Source of the DNA: Acinetobacter sp. WCHAc010034
GTDB taxonomy: Bacteria; Pseudomonadota; Gammaproteobacteria; Pseudomonadales; Moraxellaceae
Length of the DNA: 64,000 nt
Direction: 5' to 3'
Assembly: GCF_001696615.3 (NCBI RefSeq)
Contig: NZ_CP032279.1
Span: 1,674,001-1,738,000 of the forward strand
A model generated the notes under the pieces. The model was not told the DNA's origin, did no database searches, and saw nothing but the letters and a program-made list of their open reading frames with translations. Position numbers and translations under genes: made by a program. Positions 36,976 to 45,612 of this stretch are shown in pieces; the first letter of the stretch is position 1, and the number at the start of each line of letters is the position of its first letter.

Positions 36976-38367
36976 ATGACCGCCGCCACTTCACATCAAG
37001 CGCTGCAGCCGGAATTCAGGCTGCTGGTGCTGCTGGTTTCCATCGGCTTTTTCATGCAGGGCCTGGACACCACCATTGTCAATACCGCCATTCCCGCCAT
37101 GGCCGCAAGCCTGCATGAAGACCCGCTGAACATGCACAGCGTGGTGGTGGCCTATGTGCTGTCTGTGGCGGCCTGCATTCCGCTCAGCGGCTGGCTGGCG
37201 GACCGCTTCGGCGTGCGCAACACCTATTTCGCCGCCATCATCATTTTTACTCTGGCCTCGCTCGGCTGCGGCCAGTCCGGCAGCCTGAATGAGCTGCTGC
37301 TTTACCGGGTTCTGCAGGGCATCGGCGGCGCGCTGCTGCTGCCGGTCGGCCGCCTGGCCATGCTGAAAGTGATTCCGCGCAGCCAGTTCCTGTCCGCCAT
37401 GAGCCTGATGAGCCTTGCCGGCTTAATTGGCCCGCTGATTGGCCCCACGCTTGGCGGCTGGCTGGTGGAAGCCGCCACCTGGCACTGGATTTTCCTGATC
37501 AATATCCCGATGGGCATTCTGGGCTGCCTGATCATCTTCAAAGCCATGCCGAATGTGGCTGAACCCAGCGTGGCGCGCTTTGATTTTCTGGGATTCCTGC
37601 TGCTGGTCATAGCCATGGCGGGCCTGTCTTTAGGCATTGAGAACTTTGCCGGCGCGTCTGATTCGCTGTACTGGGGCATTGGCCTGACCGGTTCAGGCCT
37701 GCTGGCCTGCCTGCTGTATGCCCTGCATTCGCACAGCAGCCGCAATGCGCTGTTCCGCAGCCAGCTGTTTCAAAACCGGGTGTATGCCATAGGCATCCTC
37801 GGCAATTTTTTTGCCCGGCTGGGCGGCAATGCCATGCCGTTTCTCATGCCGCTGATGCTGCAGGTGGCATTCGGCTTTCAGCCCTTTGTCACCGGCCTGC
37901 TGATGATTCCGACTGTTTTAGGCTCGCTGGCCTCCAAGCCGCTGATCCGCCCTATTATCCAGCGCTTCGGCTACCGCCGGACGCTGCTGGCCAATACCCT
38001 GCTGGTCGGCGCCTGCATTGCCAGCTTTGCCCTCAGCTCGGCGGATACGCCGGCATGGCTGCGCGCGCTGCATTTCTTTGCCTTCGGCATGCTGAACTCC
38101 CTGCAGTTCGTCGCCATGAATACCTTGACCCTGAAAGACCTGCCGCAGCAGGATGCCAGCAGCGGCAACAGTTTCCTGTCGATGATCATGATGGTATCGA
38201 TGAGCATTGGCGTGGCTTTGGCGGGCACCCTGGTGAATGCCTTCAGCGCTTATTTCGGCGCCGGGCAGACCACCGCCGCCTTTCACGCCGCCTTAATCTG
38301 CCTCGGCTGCATCAACCTGATCGCAGCTGCGGTTTTCTGGCGGATTCCTGAAGATGCGGCAGCTTAA
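36976..38367 (+). CDS. MFS efflux transporter, DHA2 family (MdtD-like)
   Basis: A 463-residue drug:H+ antiporter with about fourteen hydrophobic helices. Motif D1 GLDTTIVNTAIPAM is the DHA2 mark in helix 1. The motif A loop GWLADRFGVRNT, motif B LYRVLQGIGGALLLPVGRL (shortened to RVLQGIGGALLLP) and motif C GPTLGGWLVEAATWHW are all present. E. coli MdtD is the closest recognised relative. The substrate is unknown. It has no adjacent membrane-fusion protein or TetR regulator, so EmrAB-type tripartite export is unlikely. Confidence 0.88.
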   Translation: MTAATSHQALQPEFRLLVLLVSIGFFMQGLDTTIVNTAIPAMAASLHEDPLNMHSVVVAYVLSVAACIPLSGWLADRFGVRNTYFAAIIIFTLASLGCGQSGSLNELLLYRVLQGIGGALLLPVGRLAMLKVIPRSQFLSAMSLMSLAGLIGPLIGPTLGGWLVEAATWHWIFLINIPMGILGCLIIFKAMPNVAEPSVARFDFLGFLLLVIAMAGLSLGIENFAGASDSLYWGIGLTGSGLLACLLYALHSHSSRNALFRSQLFQNRVYAIGILGNFFARLGGNAMPFLMPLMLQVAFGFQPFVTGLLMIPTVLGSLASKPLIRPIIQRFGYRRTLLANTLLVGACIASFALSSADTPAWLRALHFFAFGMLNSLQFVAMNTLTLKDLPQQDASSGNSFLSMIMMVSMSIGVALAGTLVNAFSAYFGAGQTTAAFHAALICLGCINLIAAAVFWRIPEDAAA

Positions 38368-38436
38368 GCGCGGCGCAGAAACGCCATAGTTTAGCCCGCC
38401 GGTTCGCGCTATCATGAAGCCCGGACATCCACCTGT

Positions 38437-39231
38437 ATGCTGCACATGAAAAAACGCCAGCCGGCCCCTTCCGCTTTAAAGACCTACAGCCCTTTGATTG
38501 GGCTGCTGGGCTTTGCAGCCGCCGCGCTGCTGGCCTATGCGCTGCTGATGCCGCACCGCTTTGCATCGGCGGAAGAATATCCGGTCAAAGGCTTTGATGT
38601 CTCGCATCATCAGGGCGATGTGCAATGGCGGGAAATTTCCCCGCAGGCCTACCGCTTTGTGTATCTGAAAGCCACTGAAGGCGGCGATTTTAAGGACACT
38701 AAATTTCAGGACAACTGGCTGCAGGCGCGTGAACAGGGCTTTTTAGTCGGCGCCTATCATTTTTACCGGCTGTGCCGCGGCGGCGCCATTCAGGCGCAGA
38801 ACTTCATTGAAACCGTGCCGAAAAAGGACGACGCCCTGCCGCCGGTGATTGATCTGGAATATGACAGCAAATGCATCAACACCTACAGCAAAGAGCAGCT
38901 GCTGCAGGAAATTCAGGCCATGCATGACCGGCTGCAGCAGCATTACGGCAAGCAGCCGATTTTCTATATTTCCAAATCCTTCTACAATATTGTGCTGGCC
39001 GGAGAATTTAAAGCCACCCCGCTTTGGGTGCGCGAATACCGGGGCAAGCCGGATTTAAAGAACAATCCCGACTGGCTGTTCTGGCAGCATACCAATCAGG
39101 GCCAGATTCAAGGCATTGCTAAAGCTGTGGATTTGAATGTCTTCAATGGCGCTGAAAAAGACTGGCAGGCCTTCCTGCTGCGGAACGGCTTAAGCCCGGC
39201 CGCGCCGGCGGAACAGGCCGCGGCGCAATAG
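38437..39231 (+). CDS. GH25 lysozyme, membrane-anchored
   Basis: A 264-residue N-acetylmuramidase. A single N-terminal membrane helix (20-36) is followed by the GH25 domain. The catalytic acidic residues sit in GFDVSHHQG (first Asp) and VIDLEYD (Asp/Glu pair), and [10 protein letters not shown] and VDLNVFNG are typical. Domain length, about 200 residues, is complete. There is no cell-wall-binding module. The helix may be a signal anchor, putting the domain in the periplasm. A second ATG at 38446 is equally plausible as start; neither has a strong ribosome site. No phage genes are nearby, so it looks resident. Confidence 0.87.
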   Translation: MLHMKKRQPAPSALKTYSPLIGLLGFAAAALLAYALLMPHRFASAEEYPVKGFDVSHHQGDVQWREISPQAYRFVYLKATEGGDFKDTKFQDNWLQAREQGFLVGAYHFYRLCRGGAIQAQNFIETVPKKDDALPPVIDLEYDSKCINTYSKEQLLQEIQAMHDRLQQHYGKQPIFYISKSFYNIVLAGEFKATPLWVREYRGKPDLKNNPDWLFWQHTNQGQIQGIAKAVDLNVFNGAEKDWQAFLLRNGLSPAAPAEQAAAQ

Positions 39232-39355
39232 CCGGAGCTGTTGCCCAAGCAGCTTTAGCCAGTCAGCCTGTGTCGCGCCAAATACAATGCCGCTGACCTC
39301 TGCCGGCAAGCTGTGCGATACTGCGTGCATCAACCTATTCCGGCCATGCCGCTGC

Positions 39356-40411
39356 ATGAGAAAAATCATTCATATTGATATGGATGCCTTTTATGCATCT
39401 GTAGAACTGCGCGAGCGCCCTGAGCTGCGGCATCTGCCTGTGGTGGTGTCCTCGCACCATCCGCGCGCGGTGATTTGCGCTGCCTCCTACCCTGCGCGCG
39501 AATTTGGCCTGCGTTCCGCCATGCCGATGAGTCAGGCCCGCAAGCTGTGCCCGCAGCTCACGGTCATTGAGCCGGATTTTGAAAAATACCGCGCCGTTTC
39601 CGCGCAGATTCATGCGGTGTTCCAGCGCTATACCGCGCAGATTGAGCCGCTGTCGCTGGATGAAGCCTATCTGGATGTGACGGAAAACCTGCAGAACATC
39701 GCCAGCGCTACCGAAGCCGCCATGCGCATCCGCGCAGAGATTTTTCAGGCCACCGGCCTGACCGCCTCCGCCGGCGTGGCGCCGAATAAATTCCTCGCCA
39801 AAGTCGCTTCGGACTGGAACAAGCCGGACGGCATCTGCGTGATCAAGCCCTCCAAAGTTCAGGCCTTCATTCATGGCCTGCCGCTGCATAAAATTCCCGG
39901 CGTGGGCAAAGTCACGCAGCGGAAGCTGCACAGCATGCAGCTGCAGACCTTGGGCGATTTGCAGGCGATTGAAGAAGCCGTGCTGATCCAGCATTTCGGC
40001 AAATACGGACGGCAGCTGTTTCTATATGCGCAGGGCATTGATGAGCGCCCGGTTCAAACTGAGCGCGAACGCCAGCAGATTTCCAAGGAAACCACCTTTG
40101 ATGATGACCTGAGCCTGGCGCAGTGCGCCGCCTATTGGGACAGCCTGATTGAGCGGGTCTGGCTGAGCCTGGAAAAAAAGCGCCTGCAGGCGCGCGGCGT
40201 AACGGTCAAGCTTAAGCTTAAAAATTTTCAGGTTCTGCAGCACAGCAGAAGCTTTAAGCAGGCGCTCAGTTCGCAGCAGGAAATGATTCAGGCCGTGCAG
40301 ATGCTGCTGAAGGAAATGCAGATTCCCGCGCAGGATCAGTTCCGCCTGATTGGCGTCGGGCTGTATCAGCTTGCAGAACAGCAGGATGAAGCGCAGCTGC
40401 TGCTGTGGTAA
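39356..40411 (+). CDS. dinB: DNA polymerase IV (Y-family, error-prone)
   Basis: A translesion polymerase of 351 residues. The metal-binding motifs are [13 protein letters not shown] (near the N-terminus) and [31 protein letters not shown] (core [10 protein letters not shown]) and the helix-hairpin-helix [12 protein letters not shown] follow. The little-finger domain closes the protein. I chose the ATG at 39356 because the family starts at [10 protein letters not shown]; an upstream in-frame start at 39287 would add 23 non-family residues. The length equals that of E. coli DinB. No LexA gene exists in Acinetobacter to regulate it, and I see no obvious SOS box. Confidence 0.95.
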   Translation: MRKIIHIDMDAFYASVELRERPELRHLPVVVSSHHPRAVICAASYPAREFGLRSAMPMSQARKLCPQLTVIEPDFEKYRAVSAQIHAVFQRYTAQIEPLSLDEAYLDVTENLQNIASATEAAMRIRAEIFQATGLTASAGVAPNKFLAKVASDWNKPDGICVIKPSKVQAFIHGLPLHKIPGVGKVTQRKLHSMQLQTLGDLQAIEEAVLIQHFGKYGRQLFLYAQGIDERPVQTERERQQISKETTFDDDLSLAQCAAYWDSLIERVWLSLEKKRLQARGVTVKLKLKNFQVLQHSRSFKQALSSQQEMIQAVQMLLKEMQIPAQDQFRLIGVGLYQLAEQQDEAQLLLW

Positions 40412-40534
40412 AGCTCAAAAATATGATGCCAGGCTTTGGCTGCAGCCCCTGCATTATTCATGCTGAAAGCCCGCTTTGCCGTATAAGCGTCATGCCGGAT
40501 TCGGCCAGCGTGATGGGCGGCAGGGATGCCGCCG

Positions 40535-40570
40535 CTGGACTGGGGGATAAGGACATCCCCTCAGTCCAGC
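40535..40570. repeat. Long imperfect hairpin downstream of dinB
   Basis: CTGGACTG with GGGGAT on the left arm pairs with ATCCCC and CAGTCCAG on the right, with small mismatches. It is followed within about 30 bases by the ACTTTTC/GAAAAGT dyad. Such paired dyads look like a genus intergenic element, though no second copy is in this window. Confidence 0.5.
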
Positions 40571-40996
40571 AGAAGATTTTTGTTACTTTTCATCTTTGAA
40601 AAGTAAGGCATGGCCTGCGCAAACCCGGTAAAAACCCTGCGCTGCATTTGCGGCTGCGCCTATTCACCTTGCTATTTGCCTAAGCGCACATGCGGCCGCA
40701 GCAATTGCATGAAAATAAAAACAATCTGAACGATTTGAGTGTTTTTTAGGCAAAAGCTCATCCTTCGACTAAATACTTACCCATCTGCTCAAAAAATAGC
40801 GTAATCTAGTCCGCGCAATGCATTACCCATGCAGCTGCCGAGATGCCGCAAGTCACCAATACTTGTAGCATGCTGTCCTGTAATTGGCGTGACGATCAAA
40901 TCCGAATATTGCAGGGCGCTCAAACATCAACATGGGTAAGCGCCCGCTTCAAATCTTCCCACCTCCCCCCGCAGCCTTCATAAAGCGCATACAGAC

Positions 40997-41012
40997 TTCA
41001 CTTAAAGTTCAT
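40997..41012 (+). promoter_or_regulatory. Near-perfect cre tag upstream of creB
   Basis: TTCAC-TTAAAG-TTCAT has one mismatch to the E. coli CreB recognition pattern TTCAC-N6-TTCAC. It lies 59 bases upstream of the creB ATG, compatible with autoregulation of creBC. Confidence 0.6.
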
Positions 41013-41070
41013 TCGCCTAAAAAAAATAATTTAAGTACACTGCAATAAATTCCAGCAAATTCACAGGCTC

Positions 41071-41799
41071 ATGAATAACAAAAGACAAATTCTGTGCGTA
41101 GAGGATGACGCCGCAATTCTCATGCCCCTGCGCTATGCCCTTGAGCGTGAAGACTGGCAAGTCAGCTGGGCCAGCGCCGGCCTGCAGGCCATTCAAATGC
41201 TGCAGCAGCAGGACTTTGACTTTATTATTTTAGATGTCGGCCTGCCGGATCTGAACGGCTTTGAAGTCTGCAGGAAAATCCGCAGCTTCAGCCACACGCC
41301 GCTGCTGTTCCTCACCGCGCGCGATGATGAAATAGACCGGATTGTCGGGCTGGAAATCGGCGCCGATGATTACTGCGCCAAGCCGTTCAGCTCGCGTGAA
41401 ATTGTTTCACGCATCAAGGCGATATGGCGCAGGATGGAACTGCAGGCGCAGGCTTCGCCCCTAGGCCGCATGAGTCTGGCTGAAGCGGAGGGTGTGCAGG
41501 CGGCAGCCAAAACATGGCGCTGCCTTGATGAATCACTGCAAATCCATTTTCTCGGCACCGCCCTGCAGCTGACCCGCTACGAATACCGCCTGCTTAAGCT
41601 GCTGATTGACCACCCTGAACAGGTCTTCAGCCGCCAGCAGCTGATGGACCACATCTGGGAACATCCGGAACACAGCCTGGAGCGCACCGTCGATACCCAC
41701 ATCAAAGGCCTCCGGCAAAAACTCAAGCAGGTTTCAGCCGCCCAGGACCCGATTGTGACGCACCGCGGTTTCGGCTACAGCCTGAAGCGGCTGGATTAG
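41071..41799 (+). CDS. creB: CreB response regulator (OmpR family)
   Basis: A 242-residue DNA-binding regulator. The receiver has D12-D13, phospho-acceptor Asp55 (IILDVGLPD) and the switch lysine in YCAKPFSSRE. The C-terminal winged helix (about 140-242) has the OmpR-type LTRYEYRLLKLLIDHPEQVFSR stretch (core RYEYRLLKLL) and TVDTHIKGLRQKL. It acts with CreC to respond to carbon metabolites and, in some Gram-negatives, to beta-lactam-type envelope stress. The start has only a modest ribosome site. It is first in creB-creC-creD and follows the near-perfect cre tag, so autoregulation is plausible. Confidence 0.92.
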   Translation: MNNKRQILCVEDDAAILMPLRYALEREDWQVSWASAGLQAIQMLQQQDFDFIILDVGLPDLNGFEVCRKIRSFSHTPLLFLTARDDEIDRIVGLEIGADDYCAKPFSSREIVSRIKAIWRRMELQAQASPLGRMSLAEAEGVQAAAKTWRCLDESLQIHFLGTALQLTRYEYRLLKLLIDHPEQVFSRQQLMDHIWEHPEHSLERTVDTHIKGLRQKLKQVSAAQDPIVTHRGFGYSLKRLD

Positions 41800-41809
41800 G
41801 CCAGCCGGC

Positions 41810-43276
41810 ATGTCAATCTTCATCCGCATCTGGTTCTTCTTCGGCCTGGTGATCCTGCTCGGGCTCTGGTTCATGTCCTATGCCTTCAACCAGCAGGTCA
41901 AGCCGAATGTGCGCCAGGTGGTGGAAGACACCCTGGCCGAAAACGCCAATATCATCGCCATGCTGGTGGCGGAAGATGTCTATGCGCAGAAGGTCGCCAC
42001 AGCGCAGTTTGATGAAAAAATTCAGAATGCGCTGAACCGGAAAATCAACGCCAATATCTGGCAGCATAATAAAAAGGAAATCAACCAGCAGATTTACATT
42101 ACCGATGCGCAAGGCAGAGTAATTTATGATTCCCAGGGGCTGGCGGCTGGCCAAGACTATTCCCGATGGAATGACGTCTACCTGACGCTGCAGGGCAAAT
42201 ACGGCGTGCGCTCAACCCGCAGCAATCCCTATGACGCCGGCAGCAGCACCATGTACATCGCCGCCCCGATCTACCATCAGCAGCAGCTGATTGGCGTGGT
42301 CAGCATCGGCAAGCCGAATATTTCCGTGCAGCCGTATATCCAGCGCGCCGAAGACAAGCTGTTTCAGCAGGCCATCTGGATTGCCCTGCTCAGCCTGTTT
42401 CTGGCCAGCCTGGTGGCGTACTGGCTGAAGCACAGCATTGACCGGGTGCGCAGATACGCGCAGGCGCTGGCGCCGGTAAATCAGACGCCGCATTTCCATT
42501 CCGCAAAGGAGCTGAATCAGGTGGCGCAGGCAGTTGAAACCATGCGGGAAAAACTTGAAGACCGCGCCTATGTGGAACACTATGTCAACACCCTGACCCA
42601 TGAGCTGAAAAGCCCGCTCAGCGCGATTCAGGCCAGCGCAGAACTGCTGAATGAAGCGCTGCCGCTGCAGGATCAGCAGCAGTTCGCCGCGCATATCCAT
42701 GAGCAGAGCCAGCGCCTGAGAAGCCTGATTGACCGCATGCTGCTGCTGACCCGGCTGGAAAAATCCAAGCATCCGCTAGACCTGCATGAATTTGATTTGG
42801 CGCAGCTGATGCAGCAGGTGCTGGATCAGCAGGCCAGCCGGATGCAGAACCGGCGGATTGACTGCCGGCTGGAGCTGCAGCAGCCCTGCCGCATTCAGGC
42901 GGACCGCTTCTGGCTGCAGCAGGCGCTGTCCAACCTGCTGGACAATGCCCTGGATTTTTCCGCCGAAGGGGCGAAAATGCTGATCCGGCTGCGCGCCCAG
43001 CCAAACCGGACGCTGCAGATCCAGATTTTCAATGAAGGGCCGTGGATTCCTGAATTTGCCTTAGATCAGCTGTTTGACACTTATTTTTCCCTGCCCCGGC
43101 CGGATACCCGGCAGCGCAGCTCCGGCATCGGGCTGAGCATTGTCAAGCAGGTGACTGAACAGCATCACGGCCAGATCCAGATTCAGAATATCGATGCAGA
43201 TCAGCTGCATGAACTTCGCCCGCACCTGCAGGGCGTTGCGGTCAGCATGCAGCTGCCGCAGTTGCAGCACCCTTAA
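41810..43276 (+). CDS. creC: CreC sensor histidine kinase
   Basis: A 488-residue membrane sensor. One helix lies at 5-25, then a periplasmic CreC/PhoQ-type sensor domain (about 30-185), then a second helix (188-205). The HisKA box has His264 (TLTHELKSPLSAIQ). N-box NLLDNALDFS and the ATP-binding G-box SGIGLSIVKQ complete the catalytic region. It starts 10 bases after creB, so the two are co-transcribed. The DSQG and YGVRSTRSNP pieces in the sensor domain are typical of CreC. Confidence 0.92.
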   Translation: MSIFIRIWFFFGLVILLGLWFMSYAFNQQVKPNVRQVVEDTLAENANIIAMLVAEDVYAQKVATAQFDEKIQNALNRKINANIWQHNKKEINQQIYITDAQGRVIYDSQGLAAGQDYSRWNDVYLTLQGKYGVRSTRSNPYDAGSSTMYIAAPIYHQQQLIGVVSIGKPNISVQPYIQRAEDKLFQQAIWIALLSLFLASLVAYWLKHSIDRVRRYAQALAPVNQTPHFHSAKELNQVAQAVETMREKLEDRAYVEHYVNTLTHELKSPLSAIQASAELLNEALPLQDQQQFAAHIHEQSQRLRSLIDRMLLLTRLEKSKHPLDLHEFDLAQLMQQVLDQQASRMQNRRIDCRLELQQPCRIQADRFWLQQALSNLLDNALDFSAEGAKMLIRLRAQPNRTLQIQIFNEGPWIPEFALDQLFDTYFSLPRPDTRQRSSGIGLSIVKQVTEQHHGQIQIQNIDADQLHELRPHLQGVAVSMQLPQLQHP

Positions 43277-43347
43277 GCCCGCCGCTTAAAGCCAAGGCTG
43301 TTCCTGCTGCCCGCTTCCTGAGCCGAAAAAACAGGGCTACCGGCGGC

Positions 43348-43363
43348 TTCACCGAAACTTCAC
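43348..43363 (+). promoter_or_regulatory. Perfect cre tag upstream of creD
   Basis: TTCAC-CGAAAC-TTCAC exactly matches the E. coli CreB recognition pattern TTCAC-N6-TTCAC. It sits 81 bases before the creD ATG in the creC-creD gap. This is strong evidence for CreB control of creD. Confidence 0.85.
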
Positions 43364-43444
43364 AGAAAAATCAACGCCGGTTCAAATAAAGCACACCGCC
43401 CTTGCGCACACTGTTCCCATCAGCAGCACATATAAGGAACAGCA

Positions 43445-44857
43445 ATGCGCGCAAGCTTTCTCAGCATCAAACTCATCGCCATCATTATTCTGATGGCGCT
43501 GTTCTGGGTCGGCCTGATTTTCATCTCAGGGCTGGTTTCAGAGCGGCAGGGCTATCAGCAGGCCTTCCTCAGCGATATTGCCCAAAGCAGCATCAGCCCA
43601 CAGGCGATTATTTCACCCTATATCCGGGTACCCTATCAGGAGCAGAGCACCTGCCTGAATGAAAAAAATCAGCAGTATGCCTGCACCCTGAACCGTTTTG
43701 CGCTGATCGGCGCAGACAGCACCGACTGGACCGCGGCATTCAATGTGTCGGATCAGGCCTACAAGCGCACCATTTACCGCGCCGTCAGCTATCAGGCGGA
43801 TTTAAACGCGCAAGGCGTGTTTCAGAAGCCGGAAATCGCCGGCCAGCAGTATCAGTGGGATAAAGCCGAAATCGTGCTGCCGGTGCATGATCCGCGCGGG
43901 CTGGACAGCAATCCCAGCATTAAAATCCTGAATAAAAGCTATCAGTTTGAAATAAGCCCGCAAGGCAGCGCCGGCTCAGGCTTTGATTTCATGGCCATCT
44001 CGGTGCAGCAGCGCCCCGAACTGCTGAGCGCTATTCAGAACGGCTTTAAATTCAGCCTGCAGGTCAACAGCGCCGGCTTGGGGAAATTCACCCTGATTCC
44101 GGCCAGCCGCCAGGTCACTTACGCCGCCCAAGGCAACTGGGCGGATGCCAAATACGACGGCCAAAGCCTGCCTTATGAAAAAACCAGCAGCCCGCAGCGG
44201 TTTACCGCGCAATGGAAGAATATCGCCTTAGGGCAGCAGAACCTGAATAAGCTGGCCAGCTGCAGCAGCAATGACTGCATCCGCCAGCTCGGCAATGCCA
44301 ATGCGGAGCGCGAATCAGCCTACAGTGAAGGCCGCGCGGACAAAACCGGACTTTCCACTGAGTTTCTGGAGCCGGTGAATGCCTATACCCTGACAGACCG
44401 CGCCCTGAAATACGGCATTGTCATCATCCTGATCACTTTCGGCTGCTTCTTCCTGTTTGAAGTCCTGAAAGGCCTGCGCATTCACCCGGTGCAATATTCC
44501 CTGGTGGCGATGGCGCAGGGCATCTTCTTTGTGCTGCTGCTTTCCATCAGCGAATACTATGCCTTCGCCTGGGCCTATGCGGCGGCCGCCGCGGCCTGCG
44601 TCAGCCTGATGACTTGGTACCTCTGCTTTGTCATGAACGGCATAAAAAACGCTGCGCTGTTCGGCATCATCCTCAGCGCGCTGTACGCGGTCATGTACCT
44701 GCTGCTGCAGTCTTCAGGCAAAACCTTCCTGATCGGCTCGGTGATTTCCTTCATTGCGCTGGCAGCCGTGATGTTCCTAACCCGCCATGTGGACTGGTAT
44801 CAGCTCAGCAGCCGGCCTGAGCGCGGGCCGAAGCCTGATGCGCAGCAGCAATCCTGA
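43445..44857 (+). CDS. creD: Inner-membrane protein CreD
   Basis: A 470-residue protein with one N-terminal helix (8-30), a large periplasmic domain (about 35-320) and five or six C-terminal helices (325-450). Family marks are RAVSYQADLNAQGVF, the FLEPVNAYTLTDRALKYGIVIILITFGCFFLFE segment (cores EPVNAYTLTDRA and LKYGI), and RIHPVQYSLVAMAQGIFFVLLLSISE (RIHPVQY). In E. coli and Aeromonas CreD rises in response to CreBC activation and affects envelope integrity. A perfect cre tag lies upstream, so it can also be transcribed alone. Its biochemical role is unknown. Confidence 0.93.
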   Translation: MRASFLSIKLIAIIILMALFWVGLIFISGLVSERQGYQQAFLSDIAQSSISPQAIISPYIRVPYQEQSTCLNEKNQQYACTLNRFALIGADSTDWTAAFNVSDQAYKRTIYRAVSYQADLNAQGVFQKPEIAGQQYQWDKAEIVLPVHDPRGLDSNPSIKILNKSYQFEISPQGSAGSGFDFMAISVQQRPELLSAIQNGFKFSLQVNSAGLGKFTLIPASRQVTYAAQGNWADAKYDGQSLPYEKTSSPQRFTAQWKNIALGQQNLNKLASCSSNDCIRQLGNANAERESAYSEGRADKTGLSTEFLEPVNAYTLTDRALKYGIVIILITFGCFFLFEVLKGLRIHPVQYSLVAMAQGIFFVLLLSISEYYAFAWAYAAAAAACVSLMTWYLCFVMNGIKNAALFGIILSALYAVMYLLLQSSGKTFLIGSVISFIALAAVMFLTRHVDWYQLSSRPERGPKPDAQQQS

Positions 44858-44913
44858 CCGCCAACCCGCGGATGCCGGTTCAGACATCCGCCATTTCTGC
44901 AGAGGCCGAAAAA

Positions 44914-45132
44914 ATGCATCTCCATCCGCCATCCAGCAATGCCCTTCTGGCCTTAGAGCAGGCCTGCCCAATGCACAGCTCAATTGCATTCTGCCTGAAC
45001 CGGCTCAGGGCAGCGCATATTCAGTTTCTGAATCTGGGCAATCTGATCATCTGCCCCAGCCATAACGGCCTGATTATTTTCCAGTCCCGCCTGCGGGTCC
45101 GGATTGAAGCGCTGGCGCCGCAGCAAAGCTGA
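44914..45132 (+). CDS. Small hypothetical protein between creD and ridA
   Basis: A 72-residue frame starting MHLHPPSSNALLALEQ and ending RIEALAPQQS. The start follows AGAGG about 7 bases upstream; a longer in-frame ATG at 44872 has no visible ribosome site. Codon use matches the neighbours (gcc, ctg, cgc, aac). The C-terminal half has two short hydrophobic stretches (QFLNLGNLIICPS and GLIIFQSRL). No family recognised. It could be a chance frame; it is listed because it fills the creD-ridA gap in the same direction with gene-like composition. Confidence 0.45.
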   Translation: MHLHPPSSNALLALEQACPMHSSIAFCLNRLRAAHIQFLNLGNLIICPSHNGLIIFQSRLRVRIEALAPQQS

Positions 45133-45193
45133 TTTGCAGAACCGCCCTGATCACGTAAACTTAGCGCATAGCTTTTAAAACTCAGGATTGATC

Positions 45194-45550
45194 ATGACTG
45201 TACAGCGACTGCATGTAGAAAAACGCTTTTCGGAAATCGCCATTTCCGGCAATTTGGTGCATTTGGCCGGCCAGCTGGCTGCAGACACCAGCTTGGATAT
45301 TCAGGGCCAAACCCGGCAGACGCTGGACATCATTGACCGCTTTCTGGCGGATGCCGGCACCGACAAAAGCCATATCATGTCGGTGATGATTTTCCTCAAG
45401 GACATTGAACAGGACTATGCCGGCATGAATGAAGTCTGGGATGCCTGGGTCAGCGGCATGAACGCCCTGCCCCGCACCTGCGTTGAAGCCAAGCTTTATG
45501 CGCCGGATGTGCTGGTTGAAATGACCGTGGTTGCGGTCAAGCCTGAATAA
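45194..45550 (+). CDS. RidA-family protein
   Basis: A 118-residue trimeric YjgF/YER057c/UK114 member. RidA proteins clear reactive enamine/imine intermediates such as 2-aminoacrylate. Signatures include LAGQLAADTSLDIQGQTRQTL (core GQTRQTL) and the arginine in NALPRTCVEAKLYAPDVLVEM, which contacts the substrate carboxylate in deaminating members. I chose the ATG at 45194, preceded by AGGA; the track-long TTG start is unlikely. The subgroup looks like an Rid2/4-type relative and not the canonical RidA itself. Confidence 0.87.
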   Translation: MTVQRLHVEKRFSEIAISGNLVHLAGQLAADTSLDIQGQTRQTLDIIDRFLADAGTDKSHIMSVMIFLKDIEQDYAGMNEVWDAWVSGMNALPRTCVEAKLYAPDVLVEMTVVAVKPE

Positions 45551-45570
45551 AGCCCAGGCTGCGCCCGCAA

Positions 45571-45600
45571 AAAAAAGCATGCCGTTCCGGCATGCTTTTT
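45571..45600. terminator. Bidirectional terminator between ridA-like gene and DUF2726 gene
   Basis: AAAAAGCATGCC and GGCATGCTTTTT form a strong stem. The flanking A and T runs serve both convergent genes. Confidence 0.9.
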
Positions 45601-45612
45601 CATTTCAGCTTC

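Larger units (their letters stand above)
40412..41070. other. 659-base spacer with several dyads, no supported gene
   Basis: A short frame at 40405-40599 overlaps the end of dinB and has no ribosome site or family. Within the spacer are a long imperfect hairpin (40535-40570), a dyad ACTTTTC/GAAAAGT just after it, and the octamer TTACCCAT at 40777-40784 and 40823-40830, which is inverted as CATGGGTAA at 40931-40939. GGGCGCT (40914-40920) pairs with AGCGCCC (40939-40945). The right end carries the candidate cre tag of creB. Confidence 0.5.

Noticed and set aside
40405..40599. A 64-codon frame overlapping the end of dinB
   Set aside because: It starts inside dinB, has no ribosome site or recognisable fold, and contains the long hairpin, so it is treated as noncoding.
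44777..44989. A 70-codon minus-strand frame over the end of creD
   Set aside because: It overlaps the creD C-terminus in antisense and has no start site. The plus-strand frame at 44914 is the better candidate.
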